Assembly (NCBI RefSeq): GCF_027706745.1
Contig: NZ_JAQFWP010000031.1
Location: 1 to 64,000 of the forward strand
Origin: Nocardiopsis suaedae
GTDB taxonomy: Bacteria; Actinomycetota; Actinomycetes; Streptosporangiales; Streptosporangiaceae
Direction: 5' to 3'
DNA: 64,000 bases
The number at the start of each line of letters is the position of its first letter. Positions within the stretch are counted from its first letter, which is position 1. The notes beneath the pieces were generated by a model. The model was not told where the DNA came from, did not search any database, and saw only the letters and a program-made list of their open reading frames with translations. Positions 33,628-41,648 of the stretch are shown one piece after another. Made by a program: the position numbers and the translations under genes.

Positions 33628-34626
33628 ATGACCATGCAGACCGCCTGGCTCCTGCTGCTCGGGGGCCTCCTGGCCGGGTACTTCGTGCTCGGCGGCTACG
33701 ACTACGGGGCGCAGGCGCTGCGCCCCCTCCTGGCCCGCGACGGCGGGCGGCGGGCCACGATGGCCGCCCTCGGCCCGTTCTTCTTCGGCAACGAGGTGTG
33801 GCTGGTGGCCTTCGCCGGGGTGCTGTTCGGCGCCTTCCCCTTCCTGGAGGGGCCGCTGCTGGCCGGGCTGTACCCGGTGCTGGTGCCGCTGCTGCTGGCG
33901 CTGGTCGCCGGGAAGGCCGCGGTGCAGCTCCGCGGGCGCGCCCGGACCCGCGCGGCCGAACGGGTCTGGGACGCGCTGATCACCGCCGGGGGGCTGGTCC
34001 CTGCCCTGCTGTGGGGCACGGTCACCGGTGTGCTGCTCAACGGTGTGGCCTTCACCGGCGGCCACTCCATCGCCGTGGGCGCGGCGCTCGCCTCCCCGAC
34101 GGCCCTGCTGTGCACCGCCGCCTCCGGGCTGCTGTTCACCGCGCACGGCGCCGCCTACCTCGCGCTGCGCACCCGCGGCGGCACGGCCGGGCGCTCCGCC
34201 GTGCTGCTGGGGCGGCTCGCCCCCACCGCCGCCGGAGCGGCCGTGGCGGCGGTGGCCTCCGCCCTGGCCGTCGGCGGCGCCCCCGGCAACCCCGCCGTCG
34301 CCGCCGTCCTGGGGGCCGCGATCGCCGCCGCGCTGCTGGGGGCCCAGACCGCCTCCCGCCGGGGGCGCGCGGGCGCCGCCTTCGCCTGCACCTCCACCGC
34401 GGCCGCGGTGTTCGCCGCGCTCCCCTGGGCGGCGCACCACCCCTACGTGCTCGCCGACGCGGGCGGGGGCGGCATGGAGATCGGCGCCGCCGCCGCGGAC
34501 GGGGCCACCCTCGCGGTGCTGTCCGCCTTCGGCGTCGCCGTGGTGCCGCTGATGCTGGCCTACCAGGCCGCCGGCTGGTGGGCGTTCCGCGGCAGAGTCG
34601 ACGACCGCACCCCCTCCTACCTGTGA
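33628..34626 (+). CDS. cydB: Cytochrome bd oxidase subunit II
   Basis: A 332-residue membrane subunit with about eight helices. The start YFVLGGYDYGAQALRPLL and the following FFFGNEVWLVAFAGVLFGAFP are diagnostic for CydB. It stabilises the heme-bearing subunit I. The ATG at 33628 follows GAGGACGAG; 7 bp separate it from cydA, and its stop overlaps the GTG of cydD. Confidence 0.93.
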   Translation: MTMQTAWLLLLGGLLAGYFVLGGYDYGAQALRPLLARDGGRRATMAALGPFFFGNEVWLVAFAGVLFGAFPFLEGPLLAGLYPVLVPLLLALVAGKAAVQLRGRARTRAAERVWDALITAGGLVPALLWGTVTGVLLNGVAFTGGHSIAVGAALASPTALLCTAASGLLFTAHGAAYLALRTRGGTAGRSAVLLGRLAPTAAGAAVAAVASALAVGGAPGNPAVAAVLGAAIAAALLGAQTASRRGRAGAAFACTSTAAAVFAALPWAAHHPYVLADAGGGGMEIGAAAADGATLAVLSAFGVAVVPLMLAYQAAGWWAFRGRVDDRTPSYL

Positions 34627-36263
34627 GGGCGCGGACCGTGGACACCGCAGGGGACGTGCGCCGCCGGCTGGCGCGGGAGCTGCCGCAGGCGCGGCGCCTC
34701 TCCTCGGCCGCCGCCCGGCTGGCGCTGGTGGCCACCGCCGCGACCGTGGCCCGGTCCGGGCTGCTGGCCGCCGCGCTCGCCGCCGGGTTCGGCGGCGGAC
34801 CGCCGGAGCGGACGGCCGGGCTCCTGCTCGGCGCGGGCGCGGCGGCGGCCGTTCAGGCGGCGGCCGCGCGCGCCCACACGGCGCTGTCCGAGCGGGCCGC
34901 CGCCGCGGCCCGCACCGGACTGCGGCTGCGGCTGCTGGAGCACGCCCGGCGGCTGGGCCCGGTGCGGCTGCAGAACCTCCGCGGCGGCGACCTTTCCACC
35001 CTGCTCACCCGGGGGACCGACGCGCTGGGCCCGTACTACACCGGGTACCTGCCCGCGGCGGCCGCCGCGCGCACCGCCCCCGTCGCGGTGCTCGCGGTGC
35101 TGGCACTGGCCGACTGGCCCTCCGCGCTGGCGGTCGCCCTCACCCTGCCGCTGATCCCCGTGTTCGGCGCCCTGGTCGGGGCCCACACCCGCGACCGGAC
35201 CGCCCGGCAGTGGGACCTGCTCTCCCGCCTCGGCGGCCACTTCGCCGACACCGTGGCGGGCCTGCCGTCGCTGCGCGCCTTCGGCCGGGCCGGGCAGCGG
35301 TCCCGCGCGGTGCGCGCCATGGCCGACCGGTACCGGGGCGCCACCATGCGGGTGCTACGCACCGCCTTCCTCTCCTCCCTGGTGCTGGAGCTGGTCGCGA
35401 CGCTGTCGGTCGCGCTGGTCGCGGTCCCCCTGGGCCTCCGCCTGCTGTCCGGCGGCGCCGACCTGTCCACCGCGCTGCTCGTCCTCTTCCTCGCCCCCGA
35501 GGCCTACCTGCCGCTGCGCGCCCTGGGCGCGGCCTACCACGACAGCGCTGAGGGGACCGCCGCGGCCCGGCGCGCCTTCGCCGTCCTCGACACCCCGGTG
35601 CCGGAGGGCGGGGGCTTCGCCCGGCCGCCGCACCCCGCGCCCGGCGACGGCGGCCCGGCCGTGCTGCTGGACGGCGCCTCGGCCCGGTACCCCGGGGCCC
35701 AGGCACCCGCCCTGGACGGGGTGGACCTGCGGATCGACCCCGGCGAGCGGGTCGCGCTCGTCGGCCCGAGCGGAGCGGGCAAGTCCACCCTGCTGGCCCT
35801 GGTGCTGGGGCTGCTGCCGCCCGAGCGCGGGCGGGTCGCCGTCGCCGGGGACACCGCCTGGGTTCCGCAGCGCCCCCACCTGTTCGCGGGGACGGTCGAG
35901 GAGAACATCCGCCTGGCCCGTCCCGGCGCCACCGGCGCCGAGGTGCGCGAGGCCGCGCGCGCGGCCGAGGCCCACGGCTTCATCTCCCGCCTGCCCGACG
36001 GCTACGCCACCGCCCTGGGCGACGAGGGGTTCGGACTCTCCTCCGGCCAGCGCCGCCGCATCGCCCTGGCCCGGGCCTTCCTCTCCGGCGCCCCCGTGCT
36101 CGTGCTGGACGAGCCCACCGCCCACCTCGACCCGCGGTCCGAGGCCCAGGTGGTCGCCGCCATCGAGCGGCTGTCCGCGGGGCGCACGGTGGTCGCCGCC
36201 ACCCACCGCTCCGCGCCGCTGCAGGGCATGGACCGCGTCGTGACCGCGGGGGGCGCCCGATGA
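34623..36263 (+). CDS. cydD: CydD, ABC exporter needed for bd oxidase assembly
   Basis: A 546-residue half-transporter. The membrane domain covers about residues 30-310 and includes TLPLIPVFGALVGAHTRDRT with the CydD-type substrate segment. The ATPase domain has Walker A GPSGAGKSTLL, Walker B VLVLDEPTAHLD, and signature LSSGQRRR. CydDC exports cysteine/glutathione to, or handles heme at, the outer membrane face, and is required for assembly of cytochrome bd. GTG at 34623 overlaps the cydB stop; cydC starts at its own stop (ATGA). Confidence 0.92.
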   Translation: MRARTVDTAGDVRRRLARELPQARRLSSAAARLALVATAATVARSGLLAAALAAGFGGGPPERTAGLLLGAGAAAAVQAAAARAHTALSERAAAAARTGLRLRLLEHARRLGPVRLQNLRGGDLSTLLTRGTDALGPYYTGYLPAAAAARTAPVAVLAVLALADWPSALAVALTLPLIPVFGALVGAHTRDRTARQWDLLSRLGGHFADTVAGLPSLRAFGRAGQRSRAVRAMADRYRGATMRVLRTAFLSSLVLELVATLSVALVAVPLGLRLLSGGADLSTALLVLFLAPEAYLPLRALGAAYHDSAEGTAAARRAFAVLDTPVPEGGGFARPPHPAPGDGGPAVLLDGASARYPGAQAPALDGVDLRIDPGERVALVGPSGAGKSTLLALVLGLLPPERGRVAVAGDTAWVPQRPHLFAGTVEENIRLARPGATGAEVREAARAAEAHGFISRLPDGYATALGDEGFGLSSGQRRRIALARAFLSGAPVLVLDEPTAHLDPRSEAQVVAAIERLSAGRTVVAATHRSAPLQGMDRVVTAGGAR

Positions 36264-37909
36264 CCGGCCGCCTGCTGCGCCTGGCCGCCCCCGCCCTGCC
36301 CCGGGTGTGCGCGGCCGCCGCCGTCGCCGTCGGCGCCGAGCTCGCCTCGATCGGGCTCACCGCGACCGCGGCCTGGCTCATCTCCCGGGCCGCCCAGCAG
36401 CCGCCGATCGCCGCCCTGGGCCTGGCCATCGTGGGCGTGCGCGCGCTCGCCCTGGTGCGCGGGCCGCTGCGCTACGCCGACCGGCTGCTGGGCCACGACG
36501 CCGTCCTCGCGGCCGTGGCCGACCTGCGCGCCCGCGTGTTCGCCGCGCTCGTCCCGCTGGCCCCGCACGGCAGCTCCGTCTTCCGCGGCGGCGACCTGCT
36601 CACCCGGTTCGTCGACGACGTCGACGCCGTCCACGACCTGCTCCTGCGCTGCCTGGTCCCTGCCGCGGCGGCCGCGGCCGTGGGCACCGCCGCGACCGCC
36701 GCGACCGCCGCGGTGCTCCCCGCCGCCGGGGCCGTGCTGGCCGCGGGACTGCTCGCCGCGGCGGCGGCCTGCGCCCCGTCCGCCCTGGCCGGGCGGCGCG
36801 GCCCGCGGCGGGCCGCCGCGCGGGGGGCCTTCGCCGACGCCGCCGCCGACCTGGTCCGCGGCGCCGCCGACCTGGAGGTGCTGGGGGCCGCCGACGCCGC
36901 CGTCCGGCGGGCCGAACGGGCCGAGCGCGAGGCGACCCGCCTGGAGCTGCGCGCCGACCGCGCGGCAGGCGCCGCCTCCGCCGCCGTACTGCTCCTCCAG
37001 GGCCTGACCGCGGTGGCGGTGGCCGGGCTGGCGCTGCGGGCGCGCCAGGACGGCGGCCTGGACCCGGTGCTGCCCGCGGTGCTGGCGGTCACCGCCCTGG
37101 CCGCCTTCGAGCCGGCCGCCGCCCTCCCGGCCGCCGCCCGCCGCTTCGGCGAGCTCTCCGAGGGCGCCGCCCGGCTGGCGGCGGTGCTGGACGCCCCCGC
37201 GCCGGTCACCGAACCACCCGGCCCCGGCCCCGAACCGCTCGGCTCCGGTGTGGAGGTGCGCGGCCTGCGCGCCCGCTACGGTCCGGGCCGCCCCTGGGCG
37301 CTCGACGGACTGGACCTGCGCCTGGAACCGGGGACCACGACCGCCCTGGCGGGCGCCAGCGGGTCGGGCAAGTCCACCCTGGTCGACGTGCTGCTGCGGT
37401 TCCTCGACTACGAGGACGGCAGCGTCCGCCTCGGCGGGGCCGAGCTGCGCGGCGTTCCGGGGGACCGCGTGCGCCGCACCGTGGCCGGGCTGACCCGGCA
37501 CGACCGCCTCCTGCACTCCTCCGTCCGGGACAACCTGCTGCTGGCCCGTCCGGAGGCGGGCGCCGGGGAGCTGCGCCGGGCCGCCGCCCGGGTGCGGCTG
37601 CTCGCCTGGATCGAGGCGCTGCCCCAGGGGTGGGACACGGTCCTCGGCGAGGACGGGGCGGCGATGTCCGGCGGGCAGCGGCGCCGCCTGCTGCTCGCCC
37701 GCGCCCTGCTGGCCGACCCGCAGGTGCTGGTGCTGGACGAGCCCACCGAGGGCCTGGACGCGGCCACCGCCGAAGAGGTGCTCGGCGACGTGCTCGGCGC
37801 CGCCCGCGGGCGCACCGTGCTCTTGGTCTCCCACCACCCGGCGGCGCTCGCCGCCGCCGACAAGGTCGCCGTCATCACCGAAGGAGGTGTCCGCCCGGCG
37901 GAGGTATAG
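36260..37909 (+). CDS. cydC: CydC, partner ABC exporter
   Basis: A 549-residue half-transporter pairing with CydD. LTATAAWLISRAAQQPPIA in the first helices and RGPLRYADRLLGHDAVLAAV are CydC hallmarks. The ATPase domain has GASGSGKSTLVD, a signature that reads MSGGQRRR, and LVLDEPTEGLD. The last codons (GAG GTA TAG) overlap the first heptamer of the SARP-type operator for the second phzB unit, so the end of this gene is also regulatory DNA. Confidence 0.92.
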   Translation: MTGRLLRLAAPALPRVCAAAAVAVGAELASIGLTATAAWLISRAAQQPPIAALGLAIVGVRALALVRGPLRYADRLLGHDAVLAAVADLRARVFAALVPLAPHGSSVFRGGDLLTRFVDDVDAVHDLLLRCLVPAAAAAAVGTAATAATAAVLPAAGAVLAAGLLAAAAACAPSALAGRRGPRRAAARGAFADAAADLVRGAADLEVLGAADAAVRRAERAEREATRLELRADRAAGAASAAVLLLQGLTAVAVAGLALRARQDGGLDPVLPAVLAVTALAAFEPAAALPAAARRFGELSEGAARLAAVLDAPAPVTEPPGPGPEPLGSGVEVRGLRARYGPGRPWALDGLDLRLEPGTTTALAGASGSGKSTLVDVLLRFLDYEDGSVRLGGAELRGVPGDRVRRTVAGLTRHDRLLHSSVRDNLLLARPEAGAGELRRAAARVRLLAWIEALPQGWDTVLGEDGAAMSGGQRRRLLLARALLADPQVLVLDEPTEGLDAATAEEVLGDVLGAARGRTVLLVSHHPAALAAADKVAVITEGGVRPAEV

Positions 37910-37957
37910 CGCCGCTATCGCGGAACGGGACGCGAATATCGCCGCCCCGCGCATTCT
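37905..37957 (+). promoter_or_regulatory. SARP operator and -10 of the second phzB unit
   Basis: Heptamers TATAGCG (37905), TATCGCG (37916) and TATCGCC (37937) are spaced 11 and 21 bp, and the last ends 8 bp before CATTCT (37952-37957). Spacing is identical to the phzB1 promoter at 29070-29122. The first heptamer contains the stop codon of cydC. Confidence 0.72.
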
Positions 37958-38002
37958 GTCCCCTGCCCGCACGCATGGACCGATGAGATGAGGAGCCCCC
38001 CC

Positions 38003-38476
38003 GTGTCCGACCCCCTTTCCCGTGACGAACTCCGCGAACGCAACGAGGCGACGGTCGAGAGGTACTTCCTGACCGGGGCACAGGACCGTGCCCGGCGCCA
38101 CCTGCTCTACACCGACGACGGTTCCACATCACTGTTCTTCACCGACATCGGCGAGCCCATCACGGTGCGCGGAAGGGACAACCTGGCGAAGCACGGCGAG
38201 CTGTCCCTGAAGGTGCTCCCCGACTGGCGCTGGATCGGCCTGGAGATCTTCTCCACTCAGGATCCCGGCCGCTTCTGGGCCGAATGCGACGGCGAGGGCA
38301 CCATCCGGTTCCCCGGATATCCGGAGGGCCGCTACCGCAACCACTTCCTCTTCTCCTTCCGGCTCTCCGACGGGCGCATCTCCGAGAGCCGCGAGTACAC
38401 CAACCCCATCGAGCACATGCGCGCGCTCGGAATCGCCACCCCCCGCATCGAACGCGGCTGGATCCCCGCCGAGTGA
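38003..38476 (+). CDS. phzB: PhzB (phenazine condensing protein), copy 2
   Basis: A 157-residue paralogue of the protein at 29171. Conserved parts are ITVRGRDNLAKHGELSLKVLPDW, FWAECDGEGTIRFPGYPEGR and SESREYTNPIEHMRALGI, keeping the Glu of the catalytic segment. The C-terminus is changed (RGWIPAE for REGIPT). GTG at 38003 follows AGGAG by 7 nt and has the same ggagccccc-GTGTCCGAC context as copy 1; the ATG at 37988 is the alternative. Pseudomonads also carry two such proteins, PhzA and PhzB, adjacent; here the copies are 8.8 kb apart in separate units. Confidence 0.92.
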   Translation: MSDPLSRDELRERNEATVERYFLTGAQDRARRHLLYTDDGSTSLFFTDIGEPITVRGRDNLAKHGELSLKVLPDWRWIGLEIFSTQDPGRFWAECDGEGTIRFPGYPEGRYRNHFLFSFRLSDGRISESREYTNPIEHMRALGIATPRIERGWIPAE

Positions 38477-38487
38477 GGAGACCCCCC

Positions 38488-39507
38488 ATGGCCACCACCT
38501 CCCCCTCCCGAACCGTCCTCGACATGATCACCGGCGCCTGGCGGACCCAGGCCCTGCACACCGCGGTGCGCCTGGGCGTGCCCGACCGCATCGCCGCCGG
38601 GACCGGCGACCCCGACGCCATCGCCGAGCAGACCGGCGCCGACCCCGCGGCCGTGCGCCGCCTGCTGCGCCTCCTGGCCGACCTGGGCGTGCTGGAGCGC
38701 GACGGCGGCGCCTACCGCAACACCCCCGTGTCCGAGCTGCTCATGGACCGCCCCGGGTCGCTGCGCGACATGTGCCTGCTCTACGGCGCCGAGTTCTACC
38801 GGGCCTGGGAGCACGCCGCCGACGTGGTGGCCGGCCCCGGGGCGCCCGGCTTCGAGCGCGCCTACGGCCAGCCGCTGATCACCTACCTGAGCAGGGACGG
38901 GGAGGCCGCCGCCCGGTTCCAGCGGGCCATGCAGGCCGGGCACTTCTTCTTCGAGCGCCTGCCGGAGGTGGTGGACTTCTCCGGCGCCGTCGTCGTCGAC
39001 GTCGCCGGCGGCAGCGGCAGCCTGCTCGCCGCGGTGCTCGACCGCTTCCCGGACGCCCGCGGGCTGCTCATCGACCTGGACCACATGGTGCCGATCGCGC
39101 AGGCCACCCTCGACGAGGCGATCGGCGCCGGGCGCGCCGAGGCCATCGCCGGGGACGTCTTCGAGTCCATCCCCTCCGGCGGGGACATCTACCTGCTCTC
39201 CCGGCTGCTCGGCGACTGGGACGACGCCGCCTGCGTGCGCCTGCTGGAGAACTGCCGCCGCGCGGCCCCCGCCGACGGGCGGATCCTCGTCCTCGAACGG
39301 GTGGTCGGCAAGGGCGAGGACCCCGAGCTCGCGTCCCTGTGGGACCTGCACCTGCTGATGATGAACGGCGGCGGCCAGCGGACCCTCGACCAGTTCCGCG
39401 CCCTGGCCGAGGCGGCCGGGCTGCGTGTGGAGCGGCTCGTCCCGCTGCCCATGGGCAACGCCTGCATCGAACTCCGTCCGGCCGACGGCGGCCGGACGGC
39501 CCCCTGA
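38488..39507 (+). CDS. SAM-dependent O/N-methyltransferase, PhzM-like
   Basis: A 339-residue small-molecule methyltransferase of the acetylserotonin/caffeate O-methyltransferase family. The N-terminal dimerisation winged helix is at residues 10-90. The SAM-binding motif VVDVAGGSGSLLAAVLDRFP lies near residues 170-190, followed by YLLSRLLGDWDDAACVRLL (catalytic His of many O-methyltransferases is replaced by Arg/Leu in this LSRLLGDW stretch, where plant enzymes have LKWILHDW) and RILVLERV. This fold includes PhzM, which N-methylates phenazine-1-carboxylate, and phenazine O-methyltransferases. Its position between phzB2 and the ferredoxin makes phenazine tailoring likely; N versus O specificity cannot be told. 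Confidence 0.87.
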   Translation: MATTSPSRTVLDMITGAWRTQALHTAVRLGVPDRIAAGTGDPDAIAEQTGADPAAVRRLLRLLADLGVLERDGGAYRNTPVSELLMDRPGSLRDMCLLYGAEFYRAWEHAADVVAGPGAPGFERAYGQPLITYLSRDGEAAARFQRAMQAGHFFFERLPEVVDFSGAVVVDVAGGSGSLLAAVLDRFPDARGLLIDLDHMVPIAQATLDEAIGAGRAEAIAGDVFESIPSGGDIYLLSRLLGDWDDAACVRLLENCRRAAPADGRILVLERVVGKGEDPELASLWDLHLLMMNGGGQRTLDQFRALAEAAGLRVERLVPLPMGNACIELRPADGGRTAP

Positions 39508-39548
39508 AGCACCGACCCCTGAAACACCGATCCGACCTGAGGAGAGGC

Positions 39549-39872
39549 ATGCCGAAGATCACCTACGTGGCCGCCGACGACGGCGAGCGCACGGTCGACG
39601 TCCCCGTGGGCACCAGTGTCATGCGCGGCGCCGTGTCCAACGGCGTCCCGGGCATCGTCGCCCAGTGCGGCGGCAACGCCCAGTGCGCCACCTGCCACGT
39701 CTACGTCGACCCGGACCGCTACGGCGCGCTGCCGCCGATGAGCGACCACGAGGACGCGATGCTCGACACCACCGCCTGCCCGCGCCGCGAGACGAGCCGG
39801 CTGAGCTGCCAGCTCAAGGCCGACGCGGACTTCGAGGGCCTGACCGTGACCACACCGGAGCGGCAGCGATGA
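39549..39872 (+). CDS. [2Fe-2S] ferredoxin, adrenodoxin/putidaredoxin type
   Basis: A 107-residue ferredoxin. Four cluster cysteines are in AQCGGNAQCATCHVY (Cys-x5-Cys-x2-Cys) and, 36 residues on, in RLSCQLK. This spacing is that of putidaredoxin-like proteins serving P450s or ring-hydroxylating oxygenases. GAGGAGAGG precedes the ATG. The stop overlaps the reductase start (ATGA), so the pair is stoichiometrically coupled. No oxygenase is encoded in the window. Confidence 0.93.
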   Translation: MPKITYVAADDGERTVDVPVGTSVMRGAVSNGVPGIVAQCGGNAQCATCHVYVDPDRYGALPPMSDHEDAMLDTTACPRRETSRLSCQLKADADFEGLTVTTPERQR

Positions 39873-41125
39873 CACACGGAGCCGACGGCCGCGTCGTGGT
39901 CGTGGGCGCGGGGATCGCCGGCCAGCAGGTGGCGTTCGGGCTGCGGGAACAGGGGTACGCGGGCGCGGTGGCGCTGGTCGGCGACGAGCCGGGGGCGCCC
40001 TACGAGCGCCCCCCGCTCACCAAGGCCTACCTGCGCGGCGACATCGGCCCGGACGAGCTGGAGCCGCGCCCGGCCGAGCTGTACCGGCGCGAGCGCATCG
40101 ACCTGGTCCGGGCACGCGCCGAGCGGATCGACCGGGCCGGGCGCACGGTGGTGCTCGACGACGGCCGCCGCCTGCCCTACGACCGCCTGGTGCTGGCCAC
40201 CGGGGCGCGCAACCGGCCGCTGCGCGCGCCCGGCGGCGACCTGGAGGGCGTGTTCTCGCTGCGCACGCGCCGGGAGGCGGATGCCCTGCGGGAGGCGCTG
40301 GCCGGGGCCGGGAGCATCGTGGTGGCCGGCGCCGGGTTCATCGGGCTGGAGTTCGCCGCCGCCGTGTCCGCCCACGGGCACAAGGCGACGATCGTGGAGA
40401 GCCGGGCGCGCCCGCTGGGCCGGGCGGTCTCGGCGCACACCGCGGCGCACTTCACCTCGCTGCACGAGCGGCACGGCACGGGCTTCGTGTTCGGCGAGGA
40501 GGTCGCCGCCCTGCACGGGGACCGGGCCGGGCGGGTGCGCGAGGTGGAACTGACCGACGGCACCGTCCTGCCCGCCGACCTGGTGCTGGCCGCCGTCGGC
40601 GCGGCACCGGACACCCGGCTGGCCGAGGGGGCGGGCCTGCCCGTGGACGACGGGGTGGCGGTGGACGCGCGGCTGCGCACCCGCGACCCGCGCGTCCTGG
40701 CGGTGGGCGACTGCGCCTCGATGGCACCCGCTTCGGGGACGGGGCCGCGGCTACGCCTGGAGTCGGTGCAGAACGCGCTCGACCAGGCGTCGTACGCGGC
40801 CGAGCGGCTGGCCCGCCCGGACGAGGGGGAGGACGCCCCGCCCTATGGCCGCCTCCCCTGGTTCTGGAGCGACCAGTACGACTCGTCGCTGCAGATCGCC
40901 GGGCTGGCCGCGGGCCACGACCGGGCGGTGCTGGTCGGCGACGGGGACGAGGCGTTCTCGGTGCTGCTGTACCGGCGGGGGGCGCTGGCCGCGGTGGAGT
41001 CGGTGAACCGCCCGGCCGACCACATGGCGGCCCGGCGGCTGCTCGCCGAGGGCCGGGCGCCGACGCCGGAGCAGGCCGCGGCCCCGGACTTCTCGCTGCG
41101 CGCCTTCGCGCGCGCGGGGGGATAG
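39869..41125 (+). CDS. FAD-dependent ferredoxin reductase
   Basis: A 418-residue NAD(P)H:ferredoxin reductase of the putidaredoxin/rhodocoxin reductase group. The FAD Rossmann motif GAGIAGQQVAFGLREQG is at residues 12-28, with YERPPLTKAYLRGD after it. The NAD motif VVAGAGFIGLEFAAAV lies near 150, and AVGDCASM near 275 closes the FAD site. The C-terminal domain has FWSDQYDSSLQIAGL. It would pass electrons to the adjacent ferredoxin. It is the last gene of the second phenazine unit and ends at a strong hairpin (41133-41169). Confidence 0.92.
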   Translation: MTHGADGRVVVVGAGIAGQQVAFGLREQGYAGAVALVGDEPGAPYERPPLTKAYLRGDIGPDELEPRPAELYRRERIDLVRARAERIDRAGRTVVLDDGRRLPYDRLVLATGARNRPLRAPGGDLEGVFSLRTRREADALREALAGAGSIVVAGAGFIGLEFAAAVSAHGHKATIVESRARPLGRAVSAHTAAHFTSLHERHGTGFVFGEEVAALHGDRAGRVREVELTDGTVLPADLVLAAVGAAPDTRLAEGAGLPVDDGVAVDARLRTRDPRVLAVGDCASMAPASGTGPRLRLESVQNALDQASYAAERLARPDEGEDAPPYGRLPWFWSDQYDSSLQIAGLAAGHDRAVLVGDGDEAFSVLLYRRGALAAVESVNRPADHMAARRLLAEGRAPTPEQAAAPDFSLRAFARAGG

Positions 41126-41132
41126 CGAAAAA

Positions 41133-41169
41133 GGGGACGGCGCCGACCGCTGAGTCCGGCGCCGCCCCC
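41133..41169. terminator. Bidirectional hairpin terminator
   Basis: GGGGACGGCGCCG and CGGCGCCGCCCCC pair at 12 of 13 positions around an 11-nt loop, preceded by A-rich GCGAAAAA. It lies between the converging reductase and chaplin genes and marks the end of the phenazine locus. Confidence 0.7.
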
Positions 41170-41189
41170 TGGCACTGGGCGTGCGGCCC

Positions 41190-41435
41190 CTAGTGGTGGT
41201 CCTTCACCCAGGCGCCGGAGTCGACGCAGGCACCGTTGCCGATGCCCAGGATGCCGATGCCGTTGCCGCACACGTTCACCGGAACGTTCGCGTCGGCCAC
41301 GACCTGGTTGCCCCCGAGGATGGAGCCGTTGCCCGAGGTGATCGGGCCGTCGTGGGCGAAGGCGGGGGCACCGGCCATCAGAACGCCCGCGGAGGCGGCG
41401 GCGACGGCACCGGCGGCGAACATCTTCTTCATCAT
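41190..41435 (-). CDS. Short chaplin
   Basis: An 81-residue secreted hydrophobic surface protein. A signal peptide covers residues 1-27 (KKMFAAGAVAAASAGVLMAG, AFA cleavage). A single chaplin domain follows with the NGSILGGNQV, NVPVNVCGNG and NGAC elements, including the two Cys that form the intradomain disulfide. There is no LPXTG, so it is of the short, non-covalently assembled kind that forms amyloid-like fibrils on aerial hyphae and spores. ATG at 41435 is taken; the next ATG (41432) is equally possible. It supports a filamentous sporulating host. Confidence 0.9.
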   Translation of the reverse strand: MMKKMFAAGAVAAASAGVLMAGAPAFAHDGPITSGNGSILGGNQVVADANVPVNVCGNGIGILGIGNGACVDSGAWVKDHH

Positions 41436-41648
41436 GTGCTACCTCGTCTCGCGGCTCCCGCCGTCCACGGGACACCGCAATATCGACTATCTGTACATAA
41501 ATGGACACGCTCCGCATCCACTGGGGCCAATCTAGCCCCACCGCCCCCACGCATGTCGGCATTTCACGGAAAATTAGTTTCGGCGCCTGATTCTCATGTT
41601 CACCGTCCGGGCGTTGCCCTACCCTGCGGACCGGGTAGGCCACACCCC
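41436..41648. other. Divergent promoter region, chaplin / cupin operon
   Basis: About 210 bp, clearly AT-richer than the surroundings around 41470-41580 (GCAATATCGACTATCTGTAC, GGAAAATTAGTTTC). It must hold the promoters of the chaplin gene and of the cupin operon. I see no further gene. Confidence 0.45.

Noticed and set aside
39549-41125. Ferredoxin/reductase as a P450 system
   Set aside because: No P450 heme-binding signature (FxxGxxxCxG) is found in the window, so the partner is left open.
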